A stretch of 64,000 bases of DNA, taken from an uncultured Clostridia bacterium. GTDB taxonomy: Bacteria > Bacillota > Clostridia > TANB77 > CAG-508. A program made the position numbers and the translations under genes. Positions 33,980 through 42,273 of this stretch are shown here, piece after piece (within the stretch, counting starts at the first letter, position 1; each line of letters begins with the position of its first letter). Location: NCBI GenBank assembly GCA_934149005.1, contig CAKPDN010000008.1:3304-67303 (forward strand), written 5' to 3'. The notes under the pieces were generated by a model. The model ran no database searches, was not told the origin of the DNA, and worked only from the letters and a program-made list of their open reading frames with translations.

Positions 33980-34465
33980 TTATAGTATTTCTTCTACTTT
34001 TTTACCTCTTTTTTTAGCTACTTGTTCAGCTGTTTGCATAGCTTTTAATCCTTCAATAGTAGCATAAACAACGTTTCTTGGATTATTTGTTCCAATAACT
34101 TTTGTTCTTATATTTTTATATCCTGCAAGCTCTAATACTGGTCTAACACTTCCTCCAGCTATTAATCCAGTACCAACATCTGCTGGTTTTAATAAAACTT
34201 TTGCACTACCAAATCTTCCAACATATTCATGTGGTACAGTTGTGTCTACTATTGGAACTTCAACTAAGTTCTTTTTAGCTTCTTGAATAGCTTTTTTTAT
34301 TGCATCTGGAACTTCAGCAGCTTTACCATTACCAACACCAATATGTCCATTTTCATCACCAACTACAACTACTGCACTAAATCTAAAAGTTCTACCACCT
34401 TTAACAACTTTTGCAACTCTGTTTATGGCAACTACTTTTTCTTTTAATTCACTTTTTTCTTCCAT
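33980..34465 (-). CDS. rpsE: Ribosomal protein S5
   Basis: 161 residues. The N-terminal double-stranded RNA-binding fold shows VAINRVAKVVKGGRTFRFSA and the C-terminal domain TGLIAGGSVRPVLELAGYKN. It is involved in decoding accuracy and mRNA unwinding. Next to rplR, 28 nt apart. Confidence 0.97.
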   Translation of the reverse strand: MEEKSELKEKVVAINRVAKVVKGGRTFRFSAVVVVGDENGHIGVGNGKAAEVPDAIKKAIQEAKKNLVEVPIVDTTVPHEYVGRFGSAKVLLKPADVGTGLIAGGSVRPVLELAGYKNIRTKVIGTNNPRNVVYATIEGLKAMQTAEQVAKKRGKKVEEIL

Positions 34466-34493
34466 GGTTTTCTCCTTTCATTTTTTTATTTGT

Positions 34494-34853
34494 TTAGAAT
34501 TTTAATCCGCCTTCTCTAGCAGCTTCTGCTAATTCTTTTACTACTCCATGATAGATGTATCCACCACGGTCAAAAACTACAGTTTCAATATTTTTTTCTA
34601 AAGCTTTTTTAGCTATCATTGTTCCAACTTCTTTAGCTGCTTCTTTGTTTGCATGTTTTGTTTTTATGTCTTTATCTAATGTTGAACAACTAACTAAAGT
34701 ATTTCCTGCAACATCATCTATTATTTGTACATATAAATTTGTATTACTTCTATATACACATAATCTTGGTCTTTCTGCTGTACCAGATATTTTATTTCTT
34801 ACTCTTAAATGTCTTCTTGTTCTTTCCATTTTTCTATCTGTTTTCTTAACCAT
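34494..34853 (-). CDS. rplR: Ribosomal protein L18
   Basis: 119 residues from MVKKTDRKMERTRRHLRVRN; an upstream ATG is rejected because AAAGGGAG lies just before this one. The motif RPRLCVYRSNTNLYVQIIDD and the YHGVVKELAEAAREGGLKF end are canonical. It binds 5S rRNA with L5. Confidence 0.95.
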   Translation of the reverse strand: MVKKTDRKMERTRRHLRVRNKISGTAERPRLCVYRSNTNLYVQIIDDVAGNTLVSCSTLDKDIKTKHANKEAAKEVGTMIAKKALEKNIETVVFDRGGYIYHGVVKELAEAAREGGLKF

Positions 34854-34963
34854 TTTAAACTCCCTTTCTCTACGCTCTGCTCCATTCATTATTATTTAAA
34901 TTTTCTTCAAAATTTGCCTGTCAAACTCAAACTATTTTAGCTACGTAGTAATTTTATACATTT

Positions 34964-35044
34964 CTTGCATTTTTGATATTTATTACAAGGCGAGGCCATA
35001 TGTTTGTATGCCGAGATTTGTAATAAATGTTAAAAATGTGCAAG
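34964..35044. repeat. Long imperfect hairpin between rplF and rplR
   Basis: Arms 34964-34988 and 35018-35044 pair over about 23 bp, with a two-base bulge and a short mismatch. The loop holds GGCGAGGCC and ATGCCGAGA, notably GC-richer than the surroundings. It fills most of the 217-nt gap. It may be a processing site or a small inserted element. Confidence 0.7.
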
Positions 35045-35070
35045 ATGAGTAATTTAATCGAATTTTTATT

Positions 35071-35607
35071 TTATTTACCAGTTTTACCTTCTTTACGACG
35101 AATAACTTCATCAGCATATTTGATACCTTTACCTCTATATACTTCTGGTGGTCTCTTAGATCTTACAACAGCTGCTGTCTGACCTACTAATTCTTTATCT
35201 ATTCCTCTTACTATTATTGTATTTGGGTTTGGTACATCAAATGTGATTCCTGCTGGTGCATCAAATATTACTGGGTGTGAATATCCTAAAGTTAAATTTA
35301 ATCCTGTTCCTTGTTTTGCAACTCTGTATCCAACACCATTTATTTGTAATTCTTTAGTGTATTCTTCTGTTACACCTATTATCATATTATTAATTAAAGT
35401 TCTTGTTAAACCATGTAAACTTCTGTTAGCTGGTTCATCATTTTTTCTAATTACTTTAATTACATTTTCATTCATTTCTAAAGAAATATTTTTATGTATT
35501 TCTCTTTCTAAAGTTCCTTTTGGTCCTTTTACAGTAATTTTTTGTCCATCTATTTTTACTTCTACTCCATTTGGAACTGTGATAGGTTTATTTCCTATTC
35601 TTGACAT
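35071..35607 (-). CDS. rplF: Ribosomal protein L6
   Basis: 178 residues. MSRIGNKPITVPNGVEVKID at the start, VGYRVAKQGTGLNLTLGYSH in the middle and the signature KRPPEVYRGKGIKYADEVIR at the end. It contacts the sarcin-ricin region of 23S rRNA. Starts 57 nt after rpsH. Confidence 0.97.
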   Translation of the reverse strand: MSRIGNKPITVPNGVEVKIDGQKITVKGPKGTLEREIHKNISLEMNENVIKVIRKNDEPANRSLHGLTRTLINNMIIGVTEEYTKELQINGVGYRVAKQGTGLNLTLGYSHPVIFDAPAGITFDVPNPNTIIVRGIDKELVGQTAAVVRSKRPPEVYRGKGIKYADEVIRRKEGKTGK

Positions 35608-35664
35608 TTTCTTTTCCTCCTTATTTTTGAATTATGTCATTTTATAGCTTTCGCCTTTTAAATT

Positions 35665-36063
35665 CTACCAAATATATGCTAATACTTCTCCACCTACACC
35701 TAATTGTCTTGCTTCTTTATCTGTTTTTAATCCTTGTGATGTAGAAATTATTGCTATTCCTAATCCATTTAATACTTTTGGTAATTCTTCTTTAGAAGCA
35801 TAAACTCTTAATCCTGGTTTACTAATTCTTCTTAATCCATCAATTACTCTATTTCCTTTTTCATCATATTTAAGAGTAACTCTAATTATCCCTTGATTTT
35901 CATCTTTTATTTCTTCAAAAGCTTTAATATATCCTTCTTTGAATAATATTTCAGCTATTCCTAATTTCATTTTTGATGCAGGTATATCTACTGTTTTGTG
36001 TTTTGATGTGTTTGCATTTCTTATTCTTGTTAACATATCTGCGATTGGATCTGTAGTATTCAA
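35665..36063 (-). CDS. rpsH: Ribosomal protein S8
   Basis: 132 residues; the start is TTG behind GGAGGAAAAAGAG. DPIADMLTRIRNANTSKHKT and the end ISTSQGLKTDKEARQLGVGG are canonical. S8 binds the centre of 16S rRNA and is the regulator of the spc operon in E. coli. Confidence 0.97.
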   Translation of the reverse strand: MNTTDPIADMLTRIRNANTSKHKTVDIPASKMKLGIAEILFKEGYIKAFEEIKDENQGIIRVTLKYDEKGNRVIDGLRRISKPGLRVYASKEELPKVLNGLGIAIISTSQGLKTDKEARQLGVGGEVLAYIW

Positions 36064-36098
36064 CTCTTTTTCCTCCTTTTCTTTTATTTTACCTTATT

Positions 36099-36284
36099 TT
36101 ACCAGCTAGCTTTCTTAACACCTGGAATCTCACCTTTATGTGCTAATTCTCTAAAACATACACGGCAAATACCATATTTTCTGATATATGCATGTGGTCT
36201 TCCACATAATTTGCATCTGTTATATTCTCTTGTGCTGTATTTTTGTGGTCTAGCTTGTTTTATTTTCATTGATTTTTTAGCCAT
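36099..36284 (-). CDS. rpsN: Ribosomal protein S14, zinc type
   Basis: 61 residues. The zinc ribbon CKLCGRPHAYIRKYGICRVC is complete, which marks the short, zinc-binding S14 of Gram-positive bacteria. Between rplE and rpsH as expected. Confidence 0.97.
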   Translation of the reverse strand: MAKKSMKIKQARPQKYSTREYNRCKLCGRPHAYIRKYGICRVCFRELAHKGEIPGVKKASW

Positions 36285-36307
36285 AGTTTTTTATTTCCTC
36301 CTTTTGA

Positions 36308-36847
36308 CTAGTTTTTAAAAGGCATTCCCATTAATTTTAATAATTCTTTTGCTTCTTCATCTGAATTAGCTGTTGTTACAAATATGATATCCATACCTCT
36401 CAATTTGTCTACTTTATCATATTCGATTTCTGGGAATATTAATTGTTCTTTAATACCCATTGAGTAGTTTCCTCTTCCATCAAATGAATTTCCTGAAACT
36501 CCTCTAAAATCTCTAACTCTTGGAAGTGCTACATTAAATAATTTGTATGCAAAGTCATACATTTTGTCTGCTCTTAATGTTACTTTACATCCTATGTTTG
36601 CACCTTCTCTTAATTTGAATGCTGCTATTGATTTTCTAGCTTTTGTTATTACTGGTTTTTGACCTGTAATTTGCATTAAATCATTCATTGCATTTTCTAA
36701 TGATTTAGGATTTTCTTTTGTGTCTCCTAAACCTATATTTATAACTATTTTATCAAGTTTTGGAACTTGCATAATTGATTTATAATTGAATTTTTTCATT
36801 AATGCTGGAACTACTTCTTTTTCATATTGTTCTCTTAATTTTTCCAT
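36308..36847 (-). CDS. rplE: Ribosomal protein L5
   Basis: 179 residues. YEKEVVPALMKKFNYKSIMQ, the signature IVINIGLGDTKENPKSLENA and PRVRDFRGVSGNSFDGRGNY are canonical. It holds 5S rRNA in the central protuberance. Confidence 0.97.
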   Translation of the reverse strand: MEKLREQYEKEVVPALMKKFNYKSIMQVPKLDKIVINIGLGDTKENPKSLENAMNDLMQITGQKPVITKARKSIAAFKLREGANIGCKVTLRADKMYDFAYKLFNVALPRVRDFRGVSGNSFDGRGNYSMGIKEQLIFPEIEYDKVDKLRGMDIIFVTTANSDEEAKELLKLMGMPFKN

Positions 36848-36867
36848 TATGTTTCAAATCCTCCCTT

Positions 36868-37176
36868 CTATTTTAATTTTGCACCGCATTTTTTGCAAAC
36901 ACGAATTTTTTCGCCTTTTTCTTCACTATATCCTACTTTTGTAGTTTTTCCACATTTTGGACATACTACATTTACTTTTGAGCTTGGTATAGCACATTCT
37001 ACTGATATTATTCCGCCTTCTTCTCCTTGTTTTCTTGGTTTAACATGTTTTTTTCTAATGTTAGCACCTTTAACAACGATTTTATCAGCTTTTGGTATTA
37101 CTTCTAATACTTCTCCTGTTTTTCCTTTATCATTTCCTGATAAGATTTGAACATTGTCTCCTTTTTTTATTCTCAT
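36868..37176 (-). CDS. rplX: Ribosomal protein L24
   Basis: 102 residues. KOW motif KGDNVQILSGNDKGKTGEVL at the N-terminus, and a C-terminal zinc ribbon (VVCPKCGKTTKVGY, then VCKKCGAKLK) with all four cysteines. It starts 50S assembly. Confidence 0.97.
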   Translation of the reverse strand: MRIKKGDNVQILSGNDKGKTGEVLEVIPKADKIVVKGANIRKKHVKPRKQGEEGGIISVECAIPSSKVNVVCPKCGKTTKVGYSEEKGEKIRVCKKCGAKLK

Positions 37177-37247
37177 TAGAGATTGCCTCCTTTCGCTTCA
37201 CTTCGTTTTATATTTTTGATATATACTTTGCGTTCTTTGCTAATGTC

Positions 37248-37616
37248 TTAAAGAACTTCTGGAGCTAGAGATAAAATTTTCATGTAATCTTTTTCTCTTA
37301 ACTCTCTTGCAACTGGTCCAAATATACGTGTTCCTTTTGGAGTTCCATCTTCTTTTATTATTACAGCTGCATTTTCATCAAATTTTATATATGATCCATC
37401 TGGTCTTCTTAATCCTTTTTTAGATCTTACTATAACAGCCTTTACAACATCACCTTTTTTAACAACGCCACCTGGTGTTGCTGATTTAACTGAAGCAACT
37501 ATTACATCACCTATATTAGATGTTTTTCTGTATGAACCACCTAAACATCTAATACACATAATTTCTTTTGCACCTGTGTTGTCTGCTACTTTTAATATTG
37601 TTTGTTGTTGTATCAT
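37248..37616 (-). CDS. rplN: Ribosomal protein L14
   Basis: 122 residues. MIQQQTILKVADNTGAKEIM and the AVIVRSKKGLRRPDGSYIKF segment are diagnostic. It takes part in subunit bridges and binds the silencing factor RsfS. Between rpsQ and rplX. Confidence 0.97.
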   Translation of the reverse strand: MIQQQTILKVADNTGAKEIMCIRCLGGSYRKTSNIGDVIVASVKSATPGGVVKKGDVVKAVIVRSKKGLRRPDGSYIKFDENAAVIIKEDGTPKGTRIFGPVARELREKDYMKILSLAPEVL

Positions 37617-37636
37617 TTTGGTTATTCTCCCTTCAT

Positions 37637-37900
37637 TTATTTTATTATTGCTTTTTCAACTACTTTAACTACTCTCCATCTCTTATCTTTAGAAAGTGGT
37701 CTTGTTTCCATAACTTCAACTTTGTCGCCTGTATGGCATTCATTGTTTTCATCATGTGCTTTTAATTTATATGTTCTTTTTACTGTTTTTCCATATACAT
37801 CATGTCTAACACTTGTTTCAACTGCTACAACTACTGTTTTATCCATTTTATCAGATATTACAGTTCCTGTCATAGTTTTACGAAGATTTCTTTCTTCCAT
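37637..37900 (-). CDS. rpsQ: Ribosomal protein S17
   Basis: 87 residues. RNLRKTMTGTVISDKMDKTV and ECHTGDKVEVMETRPLSKDK with RWRVVKVVEKA match the OB-fold S17. The 132-nt gap upstream to rpmC holds a perfect AT-rich palindrome. Confidence 0.97.
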   Translation of the reverse strand: MEERNLRKTMTGTVISDKMDKTVVVAVETSVRHDVYGKTVKRTYKLKAHDENNECHTGDKVEVMETRPLSKDKRWRVVKVVEKAIIK

Positions 37901-37940
37901 TTACGAATCCTTCCTTTCTCTCACTGCGTTCGTTCATCAT

Positions 37941-37967
37941 AAAATTAAATTTGAAAAATTTAATTTT
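37941..37967. repeat. Perfect AT-rich palindrome between rpmC and rpsQ
   Basis: AAAATTAAATTT, loop GAA, AAATTTAATTTT: a perfect 12-bp stem. It is flanked by two similar CG-containing stretches (CTCACTGCGTTCGTTCATC and CTCGCTCAGCTCGTTCATT), suggesting a small inserted or duplicated element. Confidence 0.65.
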
Positions 37968-38032
37968 ACAAATCTCTCGCTCAGCTCGTTCATTGTCATT
38001 CAAAAATTTTTCTAAATTTTTGGCTGCAAACT

Positions 38033-38236
38033 TTAAGCTTTGGCTTCTGCTATTTTTCTTTCTGTTAATACAGTATTTATTTTAGCTATGTCTTTTTTAA
38101 CTTCTTTTATTTTCATTGGATTATCTAATCCATTTGTAGCTAAACTAAATTTTAATTTAAATAATTCTGTTTTTAGTTCACCTAATTCTTTTTCTAAATC
38201 TGGTGAAGACATTTCTCTTATTTTACTAATCTTCAT
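38033..38236 (-). CDS. rpmC: Ribosomal protein L29
   Basis: About 67 residues from MKISKIREMSSPDLEKELGE. The ORF can begin with GTG or two further ATG codons within nine bases; the AGGTGG site inside the end of rplP fits the last best. LKFSLATNGLDNPMKIKEVK is the L29 core. It overlaps rplP and is translationally coupled. It surrounds the peptide exit tunnel. Confidence 0.93.
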   Translation of the reverse strand: MKISKIREMSSPDLEKELGELKTELFKLKFSLATNGLDNPMKIKEVKKDIAKINTVLTERKIAEAKA

Positions 38237-38666
38237 CATTTCCACCTACCTTTTCAGATTCTCTAGCAACGAATTTTGTTTTATTAGGTAGTTTATTCAT
38301 TGCAAGTCTTAAGGCTTCTCTAGCTGTTTCTTCTGGTACACCAGCGATTTCAAACATTACTCTTCCTGGTTTTACTACAGCTACCCAATATTCTGGAGCA
38401 CCTTTACCTTTACCCATACGAGTACCGATTGGTTTAGATGTTATTGGTTTGTCTGGGAATATTTTAATCCAAACTTTTCCACCTCTTTTTATATAACGAG
38501 TCATAGCAATTCTGGCTGCTTCTATTTGATTACTTGTAATTAGTCCAGCTGTTACAGCTTGTATTCCGTATTCTCCATCTGTAACTCTATTTCCTCTTGT
38601 TGCTTTTCCTCTCATTCTACCTTTTTGTACTTTTCTATGTTTTGTTCTTTTTGGCATTAATGGCAT
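38226..38666 (-). CDS. rplP: Ribosomal protein L16
   Basis: 146 residues. MLMPKR-type start (here MPLMPKRTKHRKVQKGRMRG), the IEAARIAMTRYIKRGGKVWI motif and MGKGKGAPEYWVAVVKPGRV are canonical. It helps A-site tRNA accommodation. Its start overlaps the stop of rpsC by one base. Confidence 0.97.
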   Translation of the reverse strand: MPLMPKRTKHRKVQKGRMRGKATRGNRVTDGEYGIQAVTAGLITSNQIEAARIAMTRYIKRGGKVWIKIFPDKPITSKPIGTRMGKGKGAPEYWVAVVKPGRVMFEIAGVPEETAREALRLAMNKLPNKTKFVARESEKVGGNDED

Positions 38667-39322
38667 TATTGGTCTCCCCCTTCCATTTTTTTACTTGGAA
38701 GAACTTCTCCTTTATATATCCAAACTTTTACACCGATTTTTCCATATGTTGTATCTGCTTCTGCAAATCCATAATCAATATCAGCTCTTAAAGTTTGTAA
38801 TGGAATGTTTCCTTCTTTATAGAATTCAGTTCTAGCCATGTCAGCTCCACCTAGTCTTCCTGATACAGCTGTTTTTATACCTAAAGCTCCTGCTTTTGTA
38901 GCTTTTTGCATACATTGTTTCATAGCTCTTCTGAATGAAATTCTTCTCTCTAATTGTCCTGCGATATTTTCTGCAACTAATTGTGCATCTGTATCCATAT
39001 TTTTAACTTCTACTATATTTAAGTTAACATCTTTTCCTATTAACTTGCTAACTTCTGTTTTTATAGTTTCTACACCAGCTCCACCTTTACCAATTACGAT
39101 TCCTGGTTTAGCTGTATATAAATTAATTTTTACCATTTTTGCTGTTCTTTCAATTTCTATTTTAGAGATTCCAGCAGCATATAATTTTTTCTTTAAAAAT
39201 TTACGTATTTTTTGGTCTTCTACTAAATAATCTGCAAAGTTTTTAGAATCTGCATACCATTTAGAGTTCCAATCTTTTATTATACCAACTCTTGCTCCTG
39301 TTGGATGTACTTTTTGACCCAT
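38666..39322 (-). CDS. rpsC: Ribosomal protein S3
   Basis: 218 residues. MGQKVHPTGARVGIIKDWNS, the KH-domain core KPGIVIGKGGAGVETIKTEV and the C-terminal signature AGALGIKTAVSGRLGGADMA are all present. It lines the mRNA entry channel. Confidence 0.97.
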   Translation of the reverse strand: MGQKVHPTGARVGIIKDWNSKWYADSKNFADYLVEDQKIRKFLKKKLYAAGISKIEIERTAKMVKINLYTAKPGIVIGKGGAGVETIKTEVSKLIGKDVNLNIVEVKNMDTDAQLVAENIAGQLERRISFRRAMKQCMQKATKAGALGIKTAVSGRLGGADMARTEFYKEGNIPLQTLRADIDYGFAEADTTYGKIGVKVWIYKGEVLPSKKMEGGDQ

Positions 39323-39329
39323 GTTTTTA

Positions 39330-39686
39330 TTAAGCCTCCTTTTCCTTTAGAACAATTGTAATATGACTTGTTCTTTTTCTTATTCTCACTGCTGAACCTT
39401 TTGCAGCTGGTCTTATTCTTTTTAATGTTGGACCTTGATTTGCAAATATTTCAGCAACATATAAATTTTCATGTTTCATTTCATGATTGTTTTCAGCATT
39501 TGCAATTGCTGATTTTAATAATTTTTCTATTACTTCTGAAGATGCTTTTGGTGTAAATTTTACTATTGCTAATGCTTCATCTACATCTTTTCCTCTTATT
39601 AAATCTGCTACTATTTTTACTTTTCTAGCTGATATTCTTGCAAATTTAAGTGTTGCTCTAGCTTCTTTTACTAGTGTTTCTTCCAC
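39330..39686 (-). CDS. rplV: Ribosomal protein L22
   Basis: 118 residues; start GTG behind AAAGGAGGTAAGTAAA. KFARISARKVKIVADLIRGK and the tunnel loop GPTLKRIRPAAKGSAVRIRK are canonical. It reaches into the peptide exit tunnel and is a macrolide-resistance target. Confidence 0.96.
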   Translation of the reverse strand: MEETLVKEARATLKFARISARKVKIVADLIRGKDVDEALAIVKFTPKASSEVIEKLLKSAIANAENNHEMKHENLYVAEIFANQGPTLKRIRPAAKGSAVRIRKRTSHITIVLKEKEA

Positions 39687-39786
39687 TTTACTTACCTCCT
39701 TTTTATTAGATGTCTGCTAAACAGATGTCAGTAAAATGAATTTATAAAATTTTCTCAAATCTGGCTTCTGTTTTTCGACTTCTATA

Positions 39787-40068
39787 TTATTTCTTAACTG
39801 TTGTTTTTTTGTCTCCTGCATGACCTTTAAATGTTCTTGTTGGAGCAAATTCACCTAATTTGTGACCGATCATTTCTTCTGCTATATATACTGGAACATG
39901 TTTTCTTCCATCATGTACAGCTATTGTATGGCCAACCATTTGTGGATATATTGTTGAAGCTCTTGACCATGTCTTTAAAACTTCTTTATTTCCATTTTCG
40001 TTCATAGCTTCTATTCTTTTTAATAATTTTTCTTGAACAAATGGTTTTTTCTTGCTTGATCTAGACAT
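39787..40068 (-). CDS. rpsS: Ribosomal protein S19
   Basis: 93 residues. MSRSSKKKPFVQEKLLKRIE, STIYPQMVGHTIAVHDGRKH and the LGEFAPTRTFKGHAGD end are diagnostic. It lies in the 30S head next to S13. Confidence 0.97.
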   Translation of the reverse strand: MSRSSKKKPFVQEKLLKRIEAMNENGNKEVLKTWSRASTIYPQMVGHTIAVHDGRKHVPVYIAEEMIGHKLGEFAPTRTFKGHAGDKKTTVKK

Positions 40069-40094
40069 ATTCTAATGTCCTCCCTTCATTACAA

Positions 40095-40922
40095 TTATTT
40101 TCTTCTCTTAACTATAAATTTATTTGTTGATTTCTTTTTATTTCTTGTCTTATATCCAAGTGCTGGTTTACCCCAAGGTGTCATTGGTCCTGCGTGTCCT
40201 ACTGGAGCTCTACCTTCACCACCACCATGTGGGTGATCTACTGGGTTCATTACAGAACCTCTAACTTCTGGTCTCCATCCCATATGACGTTTTCTTCCTG
40301 CTTTACCTAATTTAACATTTTCATGGTCTGCGTTTCCTATAACTCCTATTGTTGCTCTACATTTAGATAATACTTTTCTCATTTCTCCTGATGGTAATCT
40401 TAATGTAGCATATTTTCCTTCTTTAGCCATTAATTGAGCACTTTGTCCTGCTGTTCTAACTAATTTTCCACCTTGTCCTGGATTTAATTCTATATTATGG
40501 ATTAATGTACCTACTGGTATACTGTCAATTGGCATGCAGTTTCCTGCTTTTATATCAACAGATTCTCCTGATACTACTTTATCTCCATCTCTTAATCCTT
40601 GTGGTGCTAATATGTAAGCTTTTTCTCCATCTTCATATTGGATTAATGCTATATTTGCACTTCTGTTTGGATCGTATTCTATACCGATAACTGTTGCTTC
40701 CATGTTATCTTTTCTTCTTTTAAAATCTATTATTCTATATTTTTGTCTGTTTCCTCCACCTTGATGTCTTACTGTTATTCTACCATAACTGTTTCTTCCA
40801 GCTTTTTCTTTCTTTTTTGCAAGTAAAGATTTCTCTGGTGTTTTCTTTGTTATTTCTGAAAAGTCTGAAACTGTCATGTTTCTTCTTGATGGTGTGTATG
40901 CGTTGAAGTGTTTCATTCCCAT
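40095..40922 (-). CDS. rplB: Ribosomal protein L2
   Basis: 275 residues. GRNSYGRITVRHQGGGNRQK, and the peptidyl-transferase proximal signature GSVMNPVDHPHGGGEGRAPV with the catalysis-linked His, are present. The largest primary rRNA-binding protein of 50S. A 190-nt gap upstream separates it from the 55-residue ORF, unlike the tight spacing usual here. Confidence 0.97.
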   Translation of the reverse strand: MGMKHFNAYTPSRRNMTVSDFSEITKKTPEKSLLAKKKEKAGRNSYGRITVRHQGGGNRQKYRIIDFKRRKDNMEATVIGIEYDPNRSANIALIQYEDGEKAYILAPQGLRDGDKVVSGESVDIKAGNCMPIDSIPVGTLIHNIELNPGQGGKLVRTAGQSAQLMAKEGKYATLRLPSGEMRKVLSKCRATIGVIGNADHENVKLGKAGRKRHMGWRPEVRGSVMNPVDHPHGGGEGRAPVGHAGPMTPWGKPALGYKTRNKKKSTNKFIVKRRK

Positions 40923-40969
40923 TTTCTATTCTCCCTTCAAAACGATGAAAACCTTCGCATTACTTCGTT

Positions 40970-41028
40970 AAATTTAAAAATATTTCTTCGATATACTTGC
41001 GTATTATCTCATCAATATTTTTAAATTT
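40970..41028. repeat. 15-bp inverted repeat upstream of rplB
   Basis: AAATTTAAAAATATT (40970-40984) and its exact reverse complement (41014-41028), with a 29-nt loop containing CTTCGATATACTTGCG. It is one of three palindromic islands in the S10/spc gaps. Confidence 0.65.
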
Positions 41029-41112
41029 GCCTTGTACTGCTTGCTTTTGCTCGTTTTTCTTTTCTACTTTTTATTTACGGATATTTTTCCTGCTCCGCAT
41101 AACAGATATTTT

Positions 41113-41280
41113 TTATTCTCCGGGTTCTTTCCCGATATTTTTTATTAATGAAATATCTGATTTTTCTAATGCTGTTTTTCTATGATTATTTTTATTAAAT
41201 ATTTCTGGATGTTTCTTTCTTAATAAAGCAGCACTTTCAAGTTTTGTTTTTACTTGTAAATCTTTTTTAAAATCGTTCAT
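41113..41280 (-). CDS. Unknown 55-residue basic protein inside the S10 operon
   Basis: ORF starting MNDFKKDLQVKTKLESAALL and ending GKEPGE, very rich in Lys. It begins two bases after the rplW stop, with a GGGAGC site in the last rplW codons, so it is translationally coupled. A separate ribosomal protein normally does not occur between rplW and rplB. I know no family. It might be an RNA-binding accessory protein, but nothing beyond charge and position supports that. Confidence 0.6.
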   Translation of the reverse strand: MNDFKKDLQVKTKLESAALLRKKHPEIFNKNNHRKTALEKSDISLIKNIGKEPGE

Positions 41281-41282
41281 TA

Positions 41283-41630
41283 TTAAGCTCCCATAAATTC
41301 ATCTATAGAATCTTTGAATTTTTTAGTAGCTTTAGTTGCTTTACCACCTTTAGCTAAATAAGATACTTCTGCTGGATTTGTATCTATAGTAACTATAGCT
41401 TTTTTCCAATCTGAAGTTTTACCTGTATGGTATCCAACTCTTTTTGTTTTTCCATTAACTGTCATTGTATTTACTTTTAATACTCTAACTTCAAAAAGTT
41501 TTTCAACAGCTTTTGCTATTTCAACTTTTGTAGCTTTTTTGTTAACTTTGAATGTGTATTTTCCTTGTTGTAATTCATCATTACTTTTTTCAGTAACAAC
41601 TGGTGCAATTATAATTTCTTCTGGTTTCAT
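41283..41630 (-). CDS. rplW: Ribosomal protein L23
   Basis: 115 residues. IIIAPVVTEKSNDELQQGKY and FKVNKKATKVEIAKAVEKLF are canonical, with the KTSDWKKAIVTI end. The C-terminus has about fifteen extra residues (TKKFKDSIDEFMGA). It docks SRP and trigger factor at the tunnel exit. It overlaps rplD by one base. Confidence 0.96.
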   Translation of the reverse strand: MKPEEIIIAPVVTEKSNDELQQGKYTFKVNKKATKVEIAKAVEKLFEVRVLKVNTMTVNGKTKRVGYHTGKTSDWKKAIVTIDTNPAEVSYLAKGGKATKATKKFKDSIDEFMGA

Positions 41631-42253
41631 TATGCGTACACCTCCTCAATTTTCTTAACAGTTTCTAAAGGTAAAACTAAGTTATTGTATTTTAATAAAT
41701 CAAATACATTTATGTTATTTAATAAAATTGTTTTAACCCCTTCAATGTTTCTTGATGACATTAAAACATTTTCATTTTTATCAGCTAAAACTATTAATGT
41801 TTTTCCTTCAACTTTTAAATCTGATAATGCTTTAACCATTGTTTTTGTTTTGATTTCTGCTAATTCTAATTTATCAACAACTGTTAATTCATTTTCTAAT
41901 ACTTTAGAACTTAATATAGATTTTATTGCTAATCTTCTTTCTTTTTTATTAACAGTATATTTGTATGAACGAGGTTTTGGACCTAAAGCTATACCACCTT
42001 TTATCCATTGTGGTGCTCTTATACTTCCTTGTCTTGCTCTACCTGTTCCTTTTTGTCTCCATGGTTTTTTACCACCACCACGTACTTCTGCTCTTGTTTT
42101 TGTACTTTGTGTACCTTGTCTTTGATTAGCTAAATAATTAACAAGTACACTATGTACTATTGCTTCATTTGGTTCAATTCCAAATATATTTTCAGCTAAT
42201 TCAACATCACTTACTTTTTTACCTTTTATATCATATACATCTACTTTTGGCAT
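41630..42253 (-). CDS. rplD: Ribosomal protein L4
   Basis: 207 residues. The loop KTRAEVRGGGKKPWRQKGTG and RARQGSIRAPQWIKGGIALG are diagnostic. L4 lines the exit tunnel and in E. coli represses the S10 operon by binding its leader. Confidence 0.97.
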   Translation of the reverse strand: MPKVDVYDIKGKKVSDVELAENIFGIEPNEAIVHSVLVNYLANQRQGTQSTKTRAEVRGGGKKPWRQKGTGRARQGSIRAPQWIKGGIALGPKPRSYKYTVNKKERRLAIKSILSSKVLENELTVVDKLELAEIKTKTMVKALSDLKVEGKTLIVLADKNENVLMSSRNIEGVKTILLNNINVFDLLKYNNLVLPLETVKKIEEVYA

Positions 42254-42273
42254 TTTGTATTTCCTCCTTCCTT

